Source: JAXGPP01 sp964436865 (GTDB lineage Bacteria > Planctomycetota > Planctomycetia > Pirellulales > Thermoguttaceae). Taken from it: a DNA stretch of 48,584 nt. A program made the translations under genes and the position numbers. The notes under the pieces are model-generated. The model saw only the letters and a program-made list of their open reading frames with translations. It ran no database searches and was not told the origin of the DNA. Positions 16,044 to 24,917 of this stretch are shown here, one piece after another. The stretch spans positions 1 to 48,584 of the forward strand of contig CAYTFK010000012.1 in the NCBI GenBank assembly GCA_964436865.1, given 5' to 3'. Position 1 is the first letter of the stretch, and each line of letters opens with the position of its first letter.

Positions 16044-17390
16044 TCAACCGACGTGATGGTCGGGGCCCGGTTCGCCCTGAGTCGACGACGGAGTGTCTGG
16101 AGTAACGACCACCAGCACGCGGTCGATCCGCGGACCATCCATGTCGACCACCTCGAGCGACAGCCGGTGCCAATCGACGTGGTCGCCAATCCGCCCGATT
16201 CGTTCCAGTTGTTCCTGGATCAGCCCTGCCACTGAACTGACTTCCCGCGGCGCCTGAGAGCGTAGCTCCTCGAGCCCCAGATGATCGAGCAGATCGACGA
16301 TGCTCACGGCGCCGTCAACCAGCCAGGTGCCGTTGCCGCGCTCGACAATCTCCTGCTCCTGATCCAAGGCGTGTTCATCACGAATCTCGCCGACCAGTTC
16401 CTCGAGTACGTCTTCCAGCGTGACCAGCCCGTCGGTGCCGCCATACTCATCAAGGACAATCGCCATCTGCGTCCGCCGCTGTCGGAACAACTCCATTAGC
16501 TTGTCGATCCTGGCGAGTCCCGGAACAAATAACGCCGGCCGCAGCAGTTTGCGGAGTTCCATTGCCCAACCCAGGTGCTGCTGCCGCCAAAGATCCTTGA
16601 TATAGACGAACCCGATCACGTGATCGAGATCCTTCTCGTATACCGGCAACCGCGAGAAGCCTGCCATCGCTACGGCACCGATGATTTCATCGGTCGGCGT
16701 GTCGATGTCGAGCGCCTCGACCTCGATCCGCGGGCGCATGATCTCGTGCACCCGGCGATCGCCGAGGCGCAGAGCCTTGCTGGCTGCTCGCTGTTCCGCC
16801 GGTTCGAGCACGCCCTCGCGAGTACCAGTCCGAATCAGGTGTTCAATGTCCTCGACCGAGACCGAATTGCCTTCTGTACTCCGCGACCCGAGCAGCCTGA
16901 CGACGCCTTCGGTTACGAAGCCCATGAACCAAACCGCCGGCCGAGCGGCCACGGCAAGGGTCCGCATCGGGATGGCAACGAATCGAGCCAGTCGCTCTGC
17001 CCCGTTCAGCGCCAGCCGTTTCGGGACCAGTTCGCCGAGGACCAGAGAGAAGAATGTGATAGCCAGCACCACCACCCCAAGTGCGACTGAGTGACGGTGT
17101 TCGACCAGAAAGGGGACGGACCAGTCGTCGAGCCATTCAGCCAGATAGCCAACCAGCCGCGCACCGCCGAATGCCGAAGCAAGCGTGCCCACAAGGGTGA
17201 TGCCGACTTGCACTGTCGGCAGGAAATAAGCTGGATTCTCGGCCAGCCATAGGGCAATGCGGGCAGACCGATCACCGGACTTGGCTTGCGCGTCAAGCCG
17301 GCTTCTCCGGGCGGTGAGAATGGCGATCTCAGCCGCCGCGAAGAACCCGTTGGCCAGTATCAGGCCGAGGATGATCAGGATTTCCCACAT
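16044..17390 (-). CDS. CNNM/CorC (HlyC) family membrane transporter
   Basis: The 448-residue protein has the standard order for this family: a DUF21/CNNM membrane domain (about 1-180, e.g. ILIILGLILANGFFAAAEIAI), a CBS pair (about 200-320: HEIMRPRIEVEAL, ...QMAIVLDEYGGTDGLVTLEDV) and a C-terminal CorC_HlyC domain (WLVDGAVSIVDLLDHL). Relatives handle Mg2+ or Co2+ export, with CBS domains sensing Mg-ATP. The ATG at 17390 starts directly at the first membrane segment; a GTG 13 codons upstream is possible but adds only a short proline-rich leader. No clear ribosome-binding site was seen for either start. Confidence 0.88.
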   Translation of the reverse strand: MWEILIILGLILANGFFAAAEIAILTARRSRLDAQAKSGDRSARIALWLAENPAYFLPTVQVGITLVGTLASAFGGARLVGYLAEWLDDWSVPFLVEHRHSVALGVVVLAITFFSLVLGELVPKRLALNGAERLARFVAIPMRTLAVAARPAVWFMGFVTEGVVRLLGSRSTEGNSVSVEDIEHLIRTGTREGVLEPAEQRAASKALRLGDRRVHEIMRPRIEVEALDIDTPTDEIIGAVAMAGFSRLPVYEKDLDHVIGFVYIKDLWRQQHLGWAMELRKLLRPALFVPGLARIDKLMELFRQRRTQMAIVLDEYGGTDGLVTLEDVLEELVGEIRDEHALDQEQEIVERGNGTWLVDGAVSIVDLLDHLGLEELRSQAPREVSSVAGLIQEQLERIGRIGDHVDWHRLSLEVVDMDGPRIDRVLVVVTPDTPSSTQGEPGPDHHVG

Positions 17391-17587
17391 GGATCGGCGG
17401 AGCGGAGCAAGCGGTGATGTTACCGCCACCGGGGCGTCGCCGTCATTATGCCTGCCGGAGCTCCGAAGATCGAGACCCGGCAGAAGTTCCGCAGGGAAAA
17501 AGGTTTACAACGATGAACCGGGCCGCGGAGGCGCCCCGCGCGGCGGCCTCAGGCACCTTTGGGCAGCGGCTGAAGGGCAAGGCCTTT

Positions 17588-18334
17588 TCAGGCCCTGATA
17601 GCTCCCGACGCCGTCTCCATGTGTTGCTTGAAGCCCTGCAAATCTTCCTCCAGGCGTTCATCAACGCTCTGCCCCAACGCCGCGGCGATAGCAGCTCCGG
17701 CCCTGCCGGCGGGTGGATTGTATTTGAGGGACACCCGGACCGCCGTGCCCCCATCGGGTTGCTCAGAGAAATGGACCGATCCGGCGGTCTCTACATCGGC
17801 CCCGGGCAGAGAACGCCAGGAAATCACGTCGCCCGGTCGGTCCTCGATAATCTCGGCATCCCATTCGACCGTGGTGCCCAAAAGGCCGCGAGCCACCCAA
17901 TGCGACCGTCCGCCTTCCAACTCCGTCACATTGACGAGGTGTTGCATGAACTGCGGCAGATTGTCGAGCTTGCGCCACGATTCGTAGAGGTCACGCGCCG
18001 GACGCCGCACGAAGACCGTCTTTTCCACCTTCTTCCCCTGAAGTGCGGCGATCGCGGTAGAGGCTTTGCGGCCCTCCCGAGTGTCGATGCCCATAAGTCG
18101 GTAAAGGTGGCAGTAGCCGGTTACACCGCGATAGACGAGGGCTCCCCCTGCGAGAGCCACTGCAGCGCCTCGCAGTGATGGCCGGGCGAGAAACGCCAGG
18201 ACCATGCTGCCGCCAACCGCCAGCGAGCCAAGGCGTTCCCAATCGTGCACGTTCTGATTCGACGAAAGCCGCCACACGTGTGTGCCGCGATCCATCAGAT
18301 CGCGGCCGATCCCTGATAGCGTTTCCATTGCCAT
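17588..18334 (-). CDS. Membrane-anchored SRPBCC (polyketide cyclase/dehydrase-like) protein
   Basis: The roughly 248-residue protein combines a two-helix DUF2892-like membrane segment near the N-terminus (LGSLAVGGSMVLAFLARP, GAAVALAGGALVYRGVTGY) with a cytoplasmic SRPBCC domain (VRRPARDLYESWRKLDNLPQFMQHL, then VISWRSLPGADVETAG). SRPBCC domains have a deep hydrophobic pocket and bind lipids or other small molecules; the ligand here is unknown. The start at 18334 follows GGAG by 9 bases; an in-frame ATG at 18382 with AGGA upstream is an alternative and would add 16 residues. Confidence 0.82.
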   Translation of the reverse strand: MAMETLSGIGRDLMDRGTHVWRLSSNQNVHDWERLGSLAVGGSMVLAFLARPSLRGAAVALAGGALVYRGVTGYCHLYRLMGIDTREGRKASTAIAALQGKKVEKTVFVRRPARDLYESWRKLDNLPQFMQHLVNVTELEGGRSHWVARGLLGTTVEWDAEIIEDRPGDVISWRSLPGADVETAGSVHFSEQPDGGTAVRVSLKYNPPAGRAGAAIAAALGQSVDERLEEDLQGFKQHMETASGAIRA

Positions 18335-18679
18335 GCCTGCTGTCTCCGGGAAGATGACTACTGCGAAATCCGCCGTCAACATTTAGCAAGTCCTATGCCA
18401 CTGGCTATGCAGACGACTGACGGAGATCGCTTAACAGAACGCCGAAGTGAAAGCCCGCCCTACCGACGATTTCTGGCGGCAGGCGGTGATCACAGGACCC
18501 GCGGTTGATGCAGGCGAAACGCGGCGGAATCGCCGTGCATTCTTGATGTGTGAACCAAGCACGCCAGAGTAGCTTGGCGTCGCCACGCCGGCTGCGGGGC
18601 TGGTTTCCACTTGCCGCGGTACGTATAAAGAAGTGATGAATGATGCCTTTGCTATCGACGACACCTGTCTCCGTGACGC
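18335..18679. other. Divergent intergenic region, SRPBCC gene / cardiolipin synthase
   Basis: No supported gene lies in these 345 bases (up to 48 of them could belong to the SRPBCC protein if its longer start is used). TATAAA at 18624-18629, with a poor -35 TGGTTT 17 bases before it, could drive the cardiolipin synthase gene with a leader of about 44 bases. Nothing else stands out. Confidence 0.35.
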
Positions 18680-20119
18680 ATGGTCTGGTTCGACGCCTGG
18701 TGGACGCTTGCCCTGTTTGGCGGTTATGTAGCCAGCCTGTTCGTTCTCATCCCTTGGGTGTTGTTGAAGCGGACGGTCCATCCCTCAGCCGCCATCGCGT
18801 GGGTGCTCACGATCGTCTTTCTGCCGTATCTCGGCGGCATATTGGCCTTGTTGCTTGGACTCAACCGGGTGGAGCGGCATCGCCCTCATAAGCGGGCGGC
18901 TGCCGAGGAAATCGCGCGCCGCGTTCCCGGCTGGTCGCGACAGCAGTTGGAGCATCTGGAGGATCACACACCACTCGAGCAGGATCTGGCGCGCCTCGCC
19001 TTCAAGCTGACCGGCAGGCATGCCACCGCCCGCAATCGCCTCGAATTGTTGCCCAAGACGCCGCGGGCCTTTGAAGTCGTCGAGGAGATCATCGACGGGG
19101 CAGTGAACTGGGTGCACGTGGAGTTCTACATCTGGAAGCCGGATAAAATCGGCACCAGGATTCGCGATGCTTTGGTGCGCAAGGCGCGGCAGGGGGTGGC
19201 AGTTCGCTTCCTCTACGACTCGTTTGGTTCATGGGGCCTGAACCGCAAGTTTCTCGGCCCGATGGCTGACGCCGGAATTCACACCGCCGCCTTCCTGCCC
19301 GGACGGTCATTTCGCGAGCGCTGGTCGATGAACCTGCGAAGCCACCGCAAGATCATCCTCGTCGACGGCCAGATCGGTTTCACCGGCGGAATGAACGTCG
19401 GCGACGAGTACCTGGGGCGCGATCCAGGTTACGGGTACTGGCGCGACACCCAGGTGAAGTTTCACGGGCCGGCCGTCCTCCAGATGCAGCAGGTTTTCGC
19501 CGAGGACTGGTACTATGCCACAGGCGAAGAACTTACTGAACCGGCCTATTTTCCCGAGCCCGAGCAGTATGGCGACGTCACGGCCCAAGTGATTGCAGGA
19601 GGTCCGGAGGAACTGGCCGCATTTCACGGCCTGATGTTCGCGGCCATCAGCCAGGCGCGCGACCGGGTGACTCTGGCCACTTCGTACTTCATCCCGCCCG
19701 ATCCGCTGGCGATGGCGCTTGAGACCGCCGCTCATCGCGGTGTCCGCGTGAGGATTCTCGTGTCTCGGCACGGGAACTTCATCTGGACGCTGTTGGCTGG
19801 CCGCGCCTATTTTCAACGCCTGCTCAAGGCCGGCGCAGAAATCTACGAGTATCGAGAGGGGTTTTACCACGCCAAGACACTCACCGTCGACGGCGCTTGG
19901 TCGCTGGTCGGAACCCCGAACTTCGACAGCCGCAGCATCCTGCTTAACTTTGAGGACGCGGTGGCGATCTTCGACCGCGGAATCGCCCGGCAACTCGAAG
20001 AACACTTCGAGGGAGACCGCGAGCGTTCTGATCGGGTCGACCTCGAGGCGTGGCTCGACCGCCCGATGCGCCGCGTCCTCGGCGAGCGATTCTGCCGGTT
20101 GTTCGCCCCCGTGCTGTGA
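18680..20119 (+). CDS. cls: Cardiolipin synthase (phospholipase D family)
   Basis: The 479-residue membrane enzyme should join two phosphatidylglycerols, or a related donor, into cardiolipin. Two N-terminal membrane helices (LFGGYVASLFVLIPWVLL; AIAWVLTIVFLPYLGGILAL) match the PLD-nuclease N-terminal module. Two HKD motifs follow: H222 in SHRKIILVDGQIGFTGG and H397 in YHAKTLTVDGAWSLVGTPN. The order and length match bacterial ClsA-type enzymes. No clear ribosome-binding site precedes the ATG. It converges on the YbaK-family gene with only 4 bases between the stops. Confidence 0.92.
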   Translation: MVWFDAWWTLALFGGYVASLFVLIPWVLLKRTVHPSAAIAWVLTIVFLPYLGGILALLLGLNRVERHRPHKRAAAEEIARRVPGWSRQQLEHLEDHTPLEQDLARLAFKLTGRHATARNRLELLPKTPRAFEVVEEIIDGAVNWVHVEFYIWKPDKIGTRIRDALVRKARQGVAVRFLYDSFGSWGLNRKFLGPMADAGIHTAAFLPGRSFRERWSMNLRSHRKIILVDGQIGFTGGMNVGDEYLGRDPGYGYWRDTQVKFHGPAVLQMQQVFAEDWYYATGEELTEPAYFPEPEQYGDVTAQVIAGGPEELAAFHGLMFAAISQARDRVTLATSYFIPPDPLAMALETAAHRGVRVRILVSRHGNFIWTLLAGRAYFQRLLKAGAEIYEYREGFYHAKTLTVDGAWSLVGTPNFDSRSILLNFEDAVAIFDRGIARQLEEHFEGDRERSDRVDLEAWLDRPMRRVLGERFCRLFAPVL

Positions 20120-20123
20120 CTTC

Positions 20124-20591
20124 TCAAACGCGCGCCGTGAACGCCAGCACTTTCGGCTTCACGAGGCGCTCAAAATCGGCGTACGCCATACGGATCAACT
20201 CGGTGTGTGAGCCGGCGTTAAACGCGATCTCGTCGTCCTCGGCGAGGGAATCGGCCACGTATACGTCCATTCCATACAGGTTGCCGAACGGCGGCATGGC
20301 CCCCACTTCACACTCGGGAAACTTGTCGCGGAAGCTTCGCTCATCGGCCAACTCGATCCGCCTGGCTCCAATGATCTCCTGCAAGTGGTCAAGATCCACG
20401 CGCAGGGAGGCGGGTAGCACCGCCATCGCCATCTTCCCATCCACCAGCACCATCACCGTCTTGGCCAGTTCCTTGCCCGGAACATGGGCAGTGGCGGCGA
20501 TTTGCTGGGCGGTGAAGGCAGGAGAGTGGCTGATGGTGACGTACTTGATCTGTTGGCTGTCCAGGAATTCTTTGAGACGTCGCACTGGCAT
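20124..20591 (-). CDS. YbaK/EbsC family aminoacyl-tRNA deacylase
   Basis: The 155-residue protein is a stand-alone editing domain that hydrolyses mischarged tRNA (Cys-tRNA-Pro or Ala-tRNA-Pro in studied members). Family marks are the KTVMVLVDGKMAMAVLPAS strand with the conserved lysine and the GAMPPFGNLYGMDVYVA segment lining the substrate pocket. The N-terminal LKEFLDSQQIKYVTISHSPAFTAQQIA is also typical. It is a single gene on the minus strand, convergent with cls. Its exact tRNA target cannot be told from sequence. Confidence 0.88.
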   Translation of the reverse strand: MPVRRLKEFLDSQQIKYVTISHSPAFTAQQIAATAHVPGKELAKTVMVLVDGKMAMAVLPASLRVDLDHLQEIIGARRIELADERSFRDKFPECEVGAMPPFGNLYGMDVYVADSLAEDDEIAFNAGSHTELIRMAYADFERLVKPKVLAFTARV

Positions 20592-20723
20592 GACGGCCTC
20601 CTTGGGCAGTGTGCCCAGATTGAACGGTCTTCACAGCCACGGGCTGCGTGAGTTTGCACCCGCACTGTCCACATGCTAACCGGCCTGGAAGGGACGGCAA
20701 TGCCGCCAAGGTGGCAGACGCCG

Positions 20724-21260
20724 TCAGCGGCCCAATGGCTGGTGTTCGATATGATCGGTGACCAGCCAGCGATCGCCGTCCGACTCGAGCTGGACCACGA
20801 AGCGGGCCAGATAGACGTCGCGGATCATCCCGATCTGTGGCTGTTTCAAGTCGAAGAACAGCGTGCCGTTGAACTGGACCTCAGCGGTTGGCGGGCTGGT
20901 CAACCGGTTGATCCGCACTTCCCTGTTGCGCATCCTGACATCGCGAATGGTCACGATTCCCATCGCCCACGCAGCCCGTTGCCGTGTCTGTTCGGCTTGC
21001 GGCGAGACGTAACGGAGCACGGCATCAAGATCGTTGGCCTCCAAGGCCGCCGCAATGCCGTCGAGCGTTTCTTCGACCTCCTCCCGCTCCGTGATGATCA
21101 GCCATTCGAGTGCGACGCCCCCCAGCGTCAGCAGGAATATGACGGGCAACGCCCACAACACCCGAAAGTTCCGGTTGTTGACGAAAACGACCCCCACCAC
21201 GGCCGCCGCCACAATGCCTAGGAAGATCGCGGGAAGCGGGTTTTCGACGAGCAGTTCCAC
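20724..21260 (-). CDS. Membrane protein with NTF2-like domain, function unknown
   Basis: I do not recognise a named family. The roughly 178-residue protein has two N-terminal membrane helices (LPAIFLGIVAAAVVGVVFV; LWALPVIFLLTLGGVALEWLI) and a soluble part (EEVEETLDGIAAALEANDLDAVLRYVSPQ...) that looks like an NTF2/SnoaL-like fold, ending in DRWLVTDHIEHQPL. The GTG at 21260 is chosen because GGAGGGG lies 6 bases before it; the longer frame to a TTG at 21308 would begin inside the enolase terminator. It follows enolase on the same strand but is separated by that terminator. Confidence 0.68.
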   Translation of the reverse strand: MELLVENPLPAIFLGIVAAAVVGVVFVNNRNFRVLWALPVIFLLTLGGVALEWLIITEREEVEETLDGIAAALEANDLDAVLRYVSPQAEQTRQRAAWAMGIVTIRDVRMRNREVRINRLTSPPTAEVQFNGTLFFDLKQPQIGMIRDVYLARFVVQLESDGDRWLVTDHIEHQPLGR

Positions 21261-21304
21261 GTCTGGCCCCTCCAGCTTGAAGATGTCAAGGTCGACACCG
21301 GGCG

Positions 21305-21351
21305 GCAAAAGGCCAGCGACCCACCGGGAAGCCTCCCTGGCGGGTCACTGG
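21305..21351 (-). terminator. Rho-independent terminator of enolase
   Basis: On the minus strand 21351-21339 pairs with 21325-21313 in a 13-bp stem (two G-U pairs), with an inner GGGA/TCCC stem, followed by CCTTTTGCC. It begins 44 bases after the enolase stop codon and marks the end of that transcript. Confidence 0.75.
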
Positions 21352-21394
21352 GCTTAAAAATGCTCGCTTGGGCGAAGCGCGAGGCACACCTTCC

Positions 21395-22681
21395 TTAGCG
21401 CCTCTTCGGGAACAGCGGGCCGCCGTAAATCGCGCCGTCGCCCAGCATCTCCTCGATCCGCAGGAGCTGATTGTACTTCGCCATGCGGTCGGTTCGCGAA
21501 GCCGAACCGGTCTTGATCTGTCCGGTGTTCATGGCCACGGCCAGGTCCGCGATCGTCGAATCCTCGGTCTCGCCGCTGCGGTGGCTCACGATCGCCGAAT
21601 AGCCGCTGCGGCGGGCCAATTCGATGGCTTCAATGGTTTCGGTGACCGTGCCGATCTGGTTCACCTTGATGAGGATGCTATTGGCAATGCCTTCGTTGAT
21701 GCCGCGCTGCAAGCGATTGGTGTTCGTAACGAACAAGTCGTCGCCGACAAGCTGGATCTTCTGGCCCAGCCGCTGGGTCAAAGCGGCCCAGCCCTCCCAG
21801 TCGTCCTCGGAGCAGCCGTCCTCGATCGAGACGATCGGATACTCGTCGACCCACGACGCCAGCAGGTCGACCATTCCTTTCGAATCGATCTGCTTGCCGT
21901 CGATCGTGTACTGCTTCTTGTCCGCGTTGTAGAACTCGGTAGCAGCTACGTCCAGCGCGATATATACCTGCTTCCCCAGCTCGTAGCCCGCCTGGCCGAC
22001 CGCCTCGCGGATCAGGTCGAGGGCCTCCTTGTTGCTCTTCAGATTGGGAGCAAAGCCGCCTTCGTCACCGACGTTGGTGCCCAGCTTGCGGGCCTTGAGC
22101 ACACTCTTGAGGTTGTGGAATACCTCGACGCCGCAGCGGATGGCGTCGCTGAAGGTATTGAACCCCAGCGGCATTACCATGAACTCCTGCACGTCGACAT
22201 CGTTGTCGGCGTGCGCGCCACCGTTGACGATGTTCATCATCGGCGCCGGAACGACACGGCCCGCCGCGCCCCCCAGGTAGCGATAGACGGGCAGGCCGCA
22301 CAGGTCGGCAGCCGCATGGGCCACGGCCAGCGAGACCCCAAGGATGGCATTGGCCCCGAGATTCTTCTTGTTCTCGCTGCCGTCCAGTTCGATCATCCGG
22401 TAATCGACCGCCGACTGGTCGAGCGCGTCCATCCCGGGCAACTCTTCGGCCAGCTTCTCGTTCACGTTGGCGACGGCCTGCATCACCCCCTTACCGAGGT
22501 AAATCTTCTTGTCGCCGTCGCGCAGTTCCCACGCCTCGTGCACGCCCGTGCTGGCGCCGCTGGGAACCGCTGCACGGCCCGACGATCCGTCGGCCAGGGT
22601 TACGTCGACTTCCACAGTCGGATTGCCGCGGCTGTCAAGGATTTGACGGGCCTGAATGTCTACGATTGTCGAGTGGTGCAT
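21395..22681 (-). CDS. eno: Enolase
   Basis: The 428-residue enzyme converts 2-phosphoglycerate to phosphoenolpyruvate in glycolysis. Conserved blocks are complete: ARQILDSRGNPTVEVDV at the N-terminus, SGASTGVHEAWELRDGD (mobile loop), GNEGGF-type VGDEGGFAPNL, the metal and substrate site SIEDGCSEDDWEGW, ILIKVNQIGTVTET with the catalytic lysine, and the C-terminal SHRSGETEDSTIADLAV. The start at 22681 follows AAGGA; the frame is open 33 codons upstream but without family similarity. An intrinsic terminator follows. The gene is divergent from riboflavin synthase. Confidence 0.97.
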   Translation of the reverse strand: MHHSTIVDIQARQILDSRGNPTVEVDVTLADGSSGRAAVPSGASTGVHEAWELRDGDKKIYLGKGVMQAVANVNEKLAEELPGMDALDQSAVDYRMIELDGSENKKNLGANAILGVSLAVAHAAADLCGLPVYRYLGGAAGRVVPAPMMNIVNGGAHADNDVDVQEFMVMPLGFNTFSDAIRCGVEVFHNLKSVLKARKLGTNVGDEGGFAPNLKSNKEALDLIREAVGQAGYELGKQVYIALDVAATEFYNADKKQYTIDGKQIDSKGMVDLLASWVDEYPIVSIEDGCSEDDWEGWAALTQRLGQKIQLVGDDLFVTNTNRLQRGINEGIANSILIKVNQIGTVTETIEAIELARRSGYSAIVSHRSGETEDSTIADLAVAMNTGQIKTGSASRTDRMAKYNQLLRIEEMLGDGAIYGGPLFPKRR

Positions 22682-22973
22682 AACGCTGTTCCTTGAAAGG
22701 GGGCCGATGCGAATATCCGATCCGGTACGATGACGCCGTGCGCCAGTAGACCGGGAACTGCCGCGCTTAAAATCGCCCATTGTGCCTGATCGGATAAGGA
22801 TTGCCTAGCGGGGGTTCGATCCACCTCTCGGCCGGCGCATCGACACCCGGTGGCGCGGCGGGGAAAGAAATGCTACCATTGGGGATTGCGTGCCGGGCAC
22901 CGCCTGCGAGCTTTTTGTCGCCCGGCAGAACGACGGGCGTACGTTGCCTCAAATATCGAGCACAGCAACAGCC

Positions 22974-23570
22974 ATGTTTTCTGGTATTGTAGAAGCGTTG
23001 GGAGCCGTGGCCGAACTCCGTTCCGAACCGCCTGGCTGCCGCATCATCGTTCGTGAATCGCGGATTGCTGCCGAGACCAAGGTGGCCGACAGCATCTCAG
23101 TGAATGGATGCTGCCTGACGGTGGTTGAGGTCGATGGCGACACGTTCGGCTTTCAGGCCGGGCCGGAAACGCTGTCGCGCACGAACCTGGGCGATTTGAA
23201 GACGGGCAGCCCGGTGAACCTCGAGCGCGCGTTGGCGGTGGGTGGCCGGCTGGGCGGGCACTTCGTGAGCGGCCATATCGACGGCGTGGGCCACCTCCTT
23301 GAGCGGCGGGATCATGGCGAGTGGTCAGACTTTTTCTTTCAGGTGCCGCGGCCGCTGGCCGCACAGATGGCCTCGAAGGGATCGATTGCCGTCGACGGTG
23401 TCAGCCTGACGATTGTCGACAGCGAGCCCGACCGCTTCAGTGTCGCCCTGATCCCCTTCACGCTTGCGGTGACGACCCTCGGCCGCCTCAAACCGGGCGA
23501 CAAGGTGAACCTGGAGACTGACATCCTGGCCAAGTACGTGCAGCGCCTGGTGGAAGCCCAAAGCTGGTAG
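22974..23570 (+). CDS. ribE: Riboflavin synthase, alpha chain
   Basis: The 198-residue enzyme dismutates two 6,7-dimethyl-8-ribityllumazine molecules to riboflavin. It begins with the invariant MFSGIVEALG and shows the expected two lumazine-binding repeats, SVNGCCLTVVE with GHFVSGHIDGVG in the first half and SIAVDGVSLTIVD with IPFTL in the second. The frame is open 28 codons further upstream, but the family always begins at MFSG. No clear ribosome-binding site and no FMN riboswitch were seen in the 292 bases before it. rsmA follows after 84 bases on the same strand. Confidence 0.95.
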   Translation: MFSGIVEALGAVAELRSEPPGCRIIVRESRIAAETKVADSISVNGCCLTVVEVDGDTFGFQAGPETLSRTNLGDLKTGSPVNLERALAVGGRLGGHFVSGHIDGVGHLLERRDHGEWSDFFFQVPRPLAAQMASKGSIAVDGVSLTIVDSEPDRFSVALIPFTLAVTTLGRLKPGDKVNLETDILAKYVQRLVEAQSW

Positions 23571-23654
23571 GCAGCGATGGGAACAGGTCTACGTCTTCGG
23601 CCGCAACCTGTTTGCCCGATTCGCCGCGCAGCCGAACAACGGATTCCTGCTCCC

Positions 23655-24566
23655 ATGTCCACCGGCTCCCCTCGCAATCAGACGCTCTCCTTCCTCATGC
23701 GACGGTTTGGAGAAGCGGGGATCCGCCCGCGGACGAAATTCGGCCAGAACTTCCTGATCGACCTGAACCTTGTGCGGCTGCTGGTGGCCGCGGCCGAACT
23801 GGGACCCGACGACGTGGTACTGGAGGTCGGCACGGGCACGGGATCGCTGACGGCGATGATGGCGCCGCTGGCGGCGGCGGTGATCACCGTCGAAGTCGAT
23901 CGCGACATGTATCAACTGGCGAGCGAGGATCTTGCCGAGTTCTCCAACGTGGTCATGATCCAGCGCGACGCGTTGGCCGGGAAGAACCGGTTCGATCCGG
24001 TCGTTCTCGACGAGGTGGCTCGCCATCTCTCCGCCGCGCCGGCACGGCGGCTGAAGTTGGTGGCCAATCTGCCCTACAACGTCGCCACGCCCATCCTCAC
24101 CAACTTGCTTGCCACCGACATGCCGCCGCGGCTGATGGCGGTGACGATCCAGAGAGAACTGGCCGATCGCATTGTGGCCCAGCCGAGCACGAAGGATTAC
24201 AGTGCGCTGAGCGTCTGGATTCAGAGCCAATGCCGGGTGGAGATCGTCCGCACGATGCCGCCATCGGTTTTCTGGCCGCGGCCCAAGGTGCACTCGGCAA
24301 TCGTGCGCGCGACGCTCGACGACGGACTCCGCGGCCGTATTGCCGACCGTGCCTACTTCCACGATTTCGTCCGTGCGATGTTCTTCCACCGCCGCAAGTT
24401 CCTGCGGTCCGAACTGCTCAGCGCCTATAAGAACCGGCTCACCAGGCCGCAGGTCGACGACCTGCTCGCCGGGTTGGGGCTTGGGCCGCAAACCCGGGCC
24501 GAGCAACTCGACGTCGAGGCGATGCTCCGGCTTTGCGACGCGGCCCGCGCCGTGGCAGGCGATTGA
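23655..24566 (+). CDS. rsmA: 16S rRNA adenine dimethyltransferase (KsgA/Dim1 family)
   Basis: The 303-residue enzyme dimethylates two adjacent adenines near the 3' end of 16S rRNA in late small-subunit assembly. It has the opening KFGQNFLID, the SAM-binding VLEVGTGTGSLT loop, VITVEVDRDM, and the catalytic NLPY in LVANLPYNVATP. The C-terminal helical domain (RAMFFHRRKFLRSEL) is present. The ATG at 23655 is chosen since family members begin shortly before the KFGQNF block; the longer frame adds a basic stretch with no family match. It probably shares a transcript with ribE. Confidence 0.94.
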   Translation: MSTGSPRNQTLSFLMRRFGEAGIRPRTKFGQNFLIDLNLVRLLVAAAELGPDDVVLEVGTGTGSLTAMMAPLAAAVITVEVDRDMYQLASEDLAEFSNVVMIQRDALAGKNRFDPVVLDEVARHLSAAPARRLKLVANLPYNVATPILTNLLATDMPPRLMAVTIQRELADRIVAQPSTKDYSALSVWIQSQCRVEIVRTMPPSVFWPRPKVHSAIVRATLDDGLRGRIADRAYFHDFVRAMFFHRRKFLRSELLSAYKNRLTRPQVDDLLAGLGLGPQTRAEQLDVEAMLRLCDAARAVAGD

Positions 24567-24579
24567 CTCCGGACCGCTT

Positions 24580-24598
24580 TCTGACTGTAATAGTCAGA
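24580..24598. repeat. Perfect 7-bp hairpin between rsmA and the 75-residue gene
   Basis: TCTGACT (24580-24586) and AGTCAGA (24592-24598) pair around GTAAT. It lies 13 bases after the rsmA stop and 40 bases before the next ATG. No T-run follows, so it is more likely an mRNA or protein-binding element than a terminator. Confidence 0.5.
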
Positions 24599-24638
24599 CA
24601 GTGCTCCACACAATCCTTACGCCCTCCGTGACTGGGCC

Positions 24639-24866
24639 ATGCAATTCATTGAAATGACCGGCAAGACGCTGTTGGAAATCGTCAACGAAGACGGACCCAC
24701 GCCCGACGAACTGGCAGAGGTGGGGGTGACCGACGAGAGCATCGTCCGCGTCAATCTTCAGGGAGACATCGAGCTGCGCCGCCCCGGGCAATGGGACATC
24801 ATCGGTGGATTGTTGGGCGACTATGACGAGCGCGTTCGGGCTGCCACCGGCCTGGACTGGGCGTGA
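24639..24866 (+). CDS. Small acidic protein of unknown function (75 residues)
   Basis: I do not assign a family. The 75-residue acidic protein has no membrane segment or cysteine. It reads as a compact alpha/beta protein: MTGKTLLEIV, PDELAEVGVTDESIVRVN, GDIELRRPGQWDIIGGLLGD, then a helix ending ATGLDWA. Its codon use matches the neighbouring genes and it is not the shadow of another gene, so it is taken as real. It lies 72 bases after rsmA on the same strand, with a small hairpin between. Its pattern looks like a conserved planctomycete small protein, which is an impression rather than a search result. Confidence 0.68.
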   Translation: MQFIEMTGKTLLEIVNEDGPTPDELAEVGVTDESIVRVNLQGDIELRRPGQWDIIGGLLGDYDERVRAATGLDWA

Positions 24867-24917
24867 AGAGCGTCTCGGACAGGATCAGCGGGCCACGGCA
24901 CGCCCGCGGCGAGTGAC

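Noticed and set aside
18431..18781. 116-residue open frame on the minus strand upstream of cls
   Set aside because: It overlaps the cls start on the other strand, has no ribosome-binding site and no motif.
21368..22696. 442-residue open frame on the plus strand
   Set aside because: It lies opposite enolase over nearly its full length and has no recognisable motif.
22682..22973. Possible FMN riboswitch before riboflavin synthase
   Set aside because: The conserved RFN-element segments were not found in this gap.
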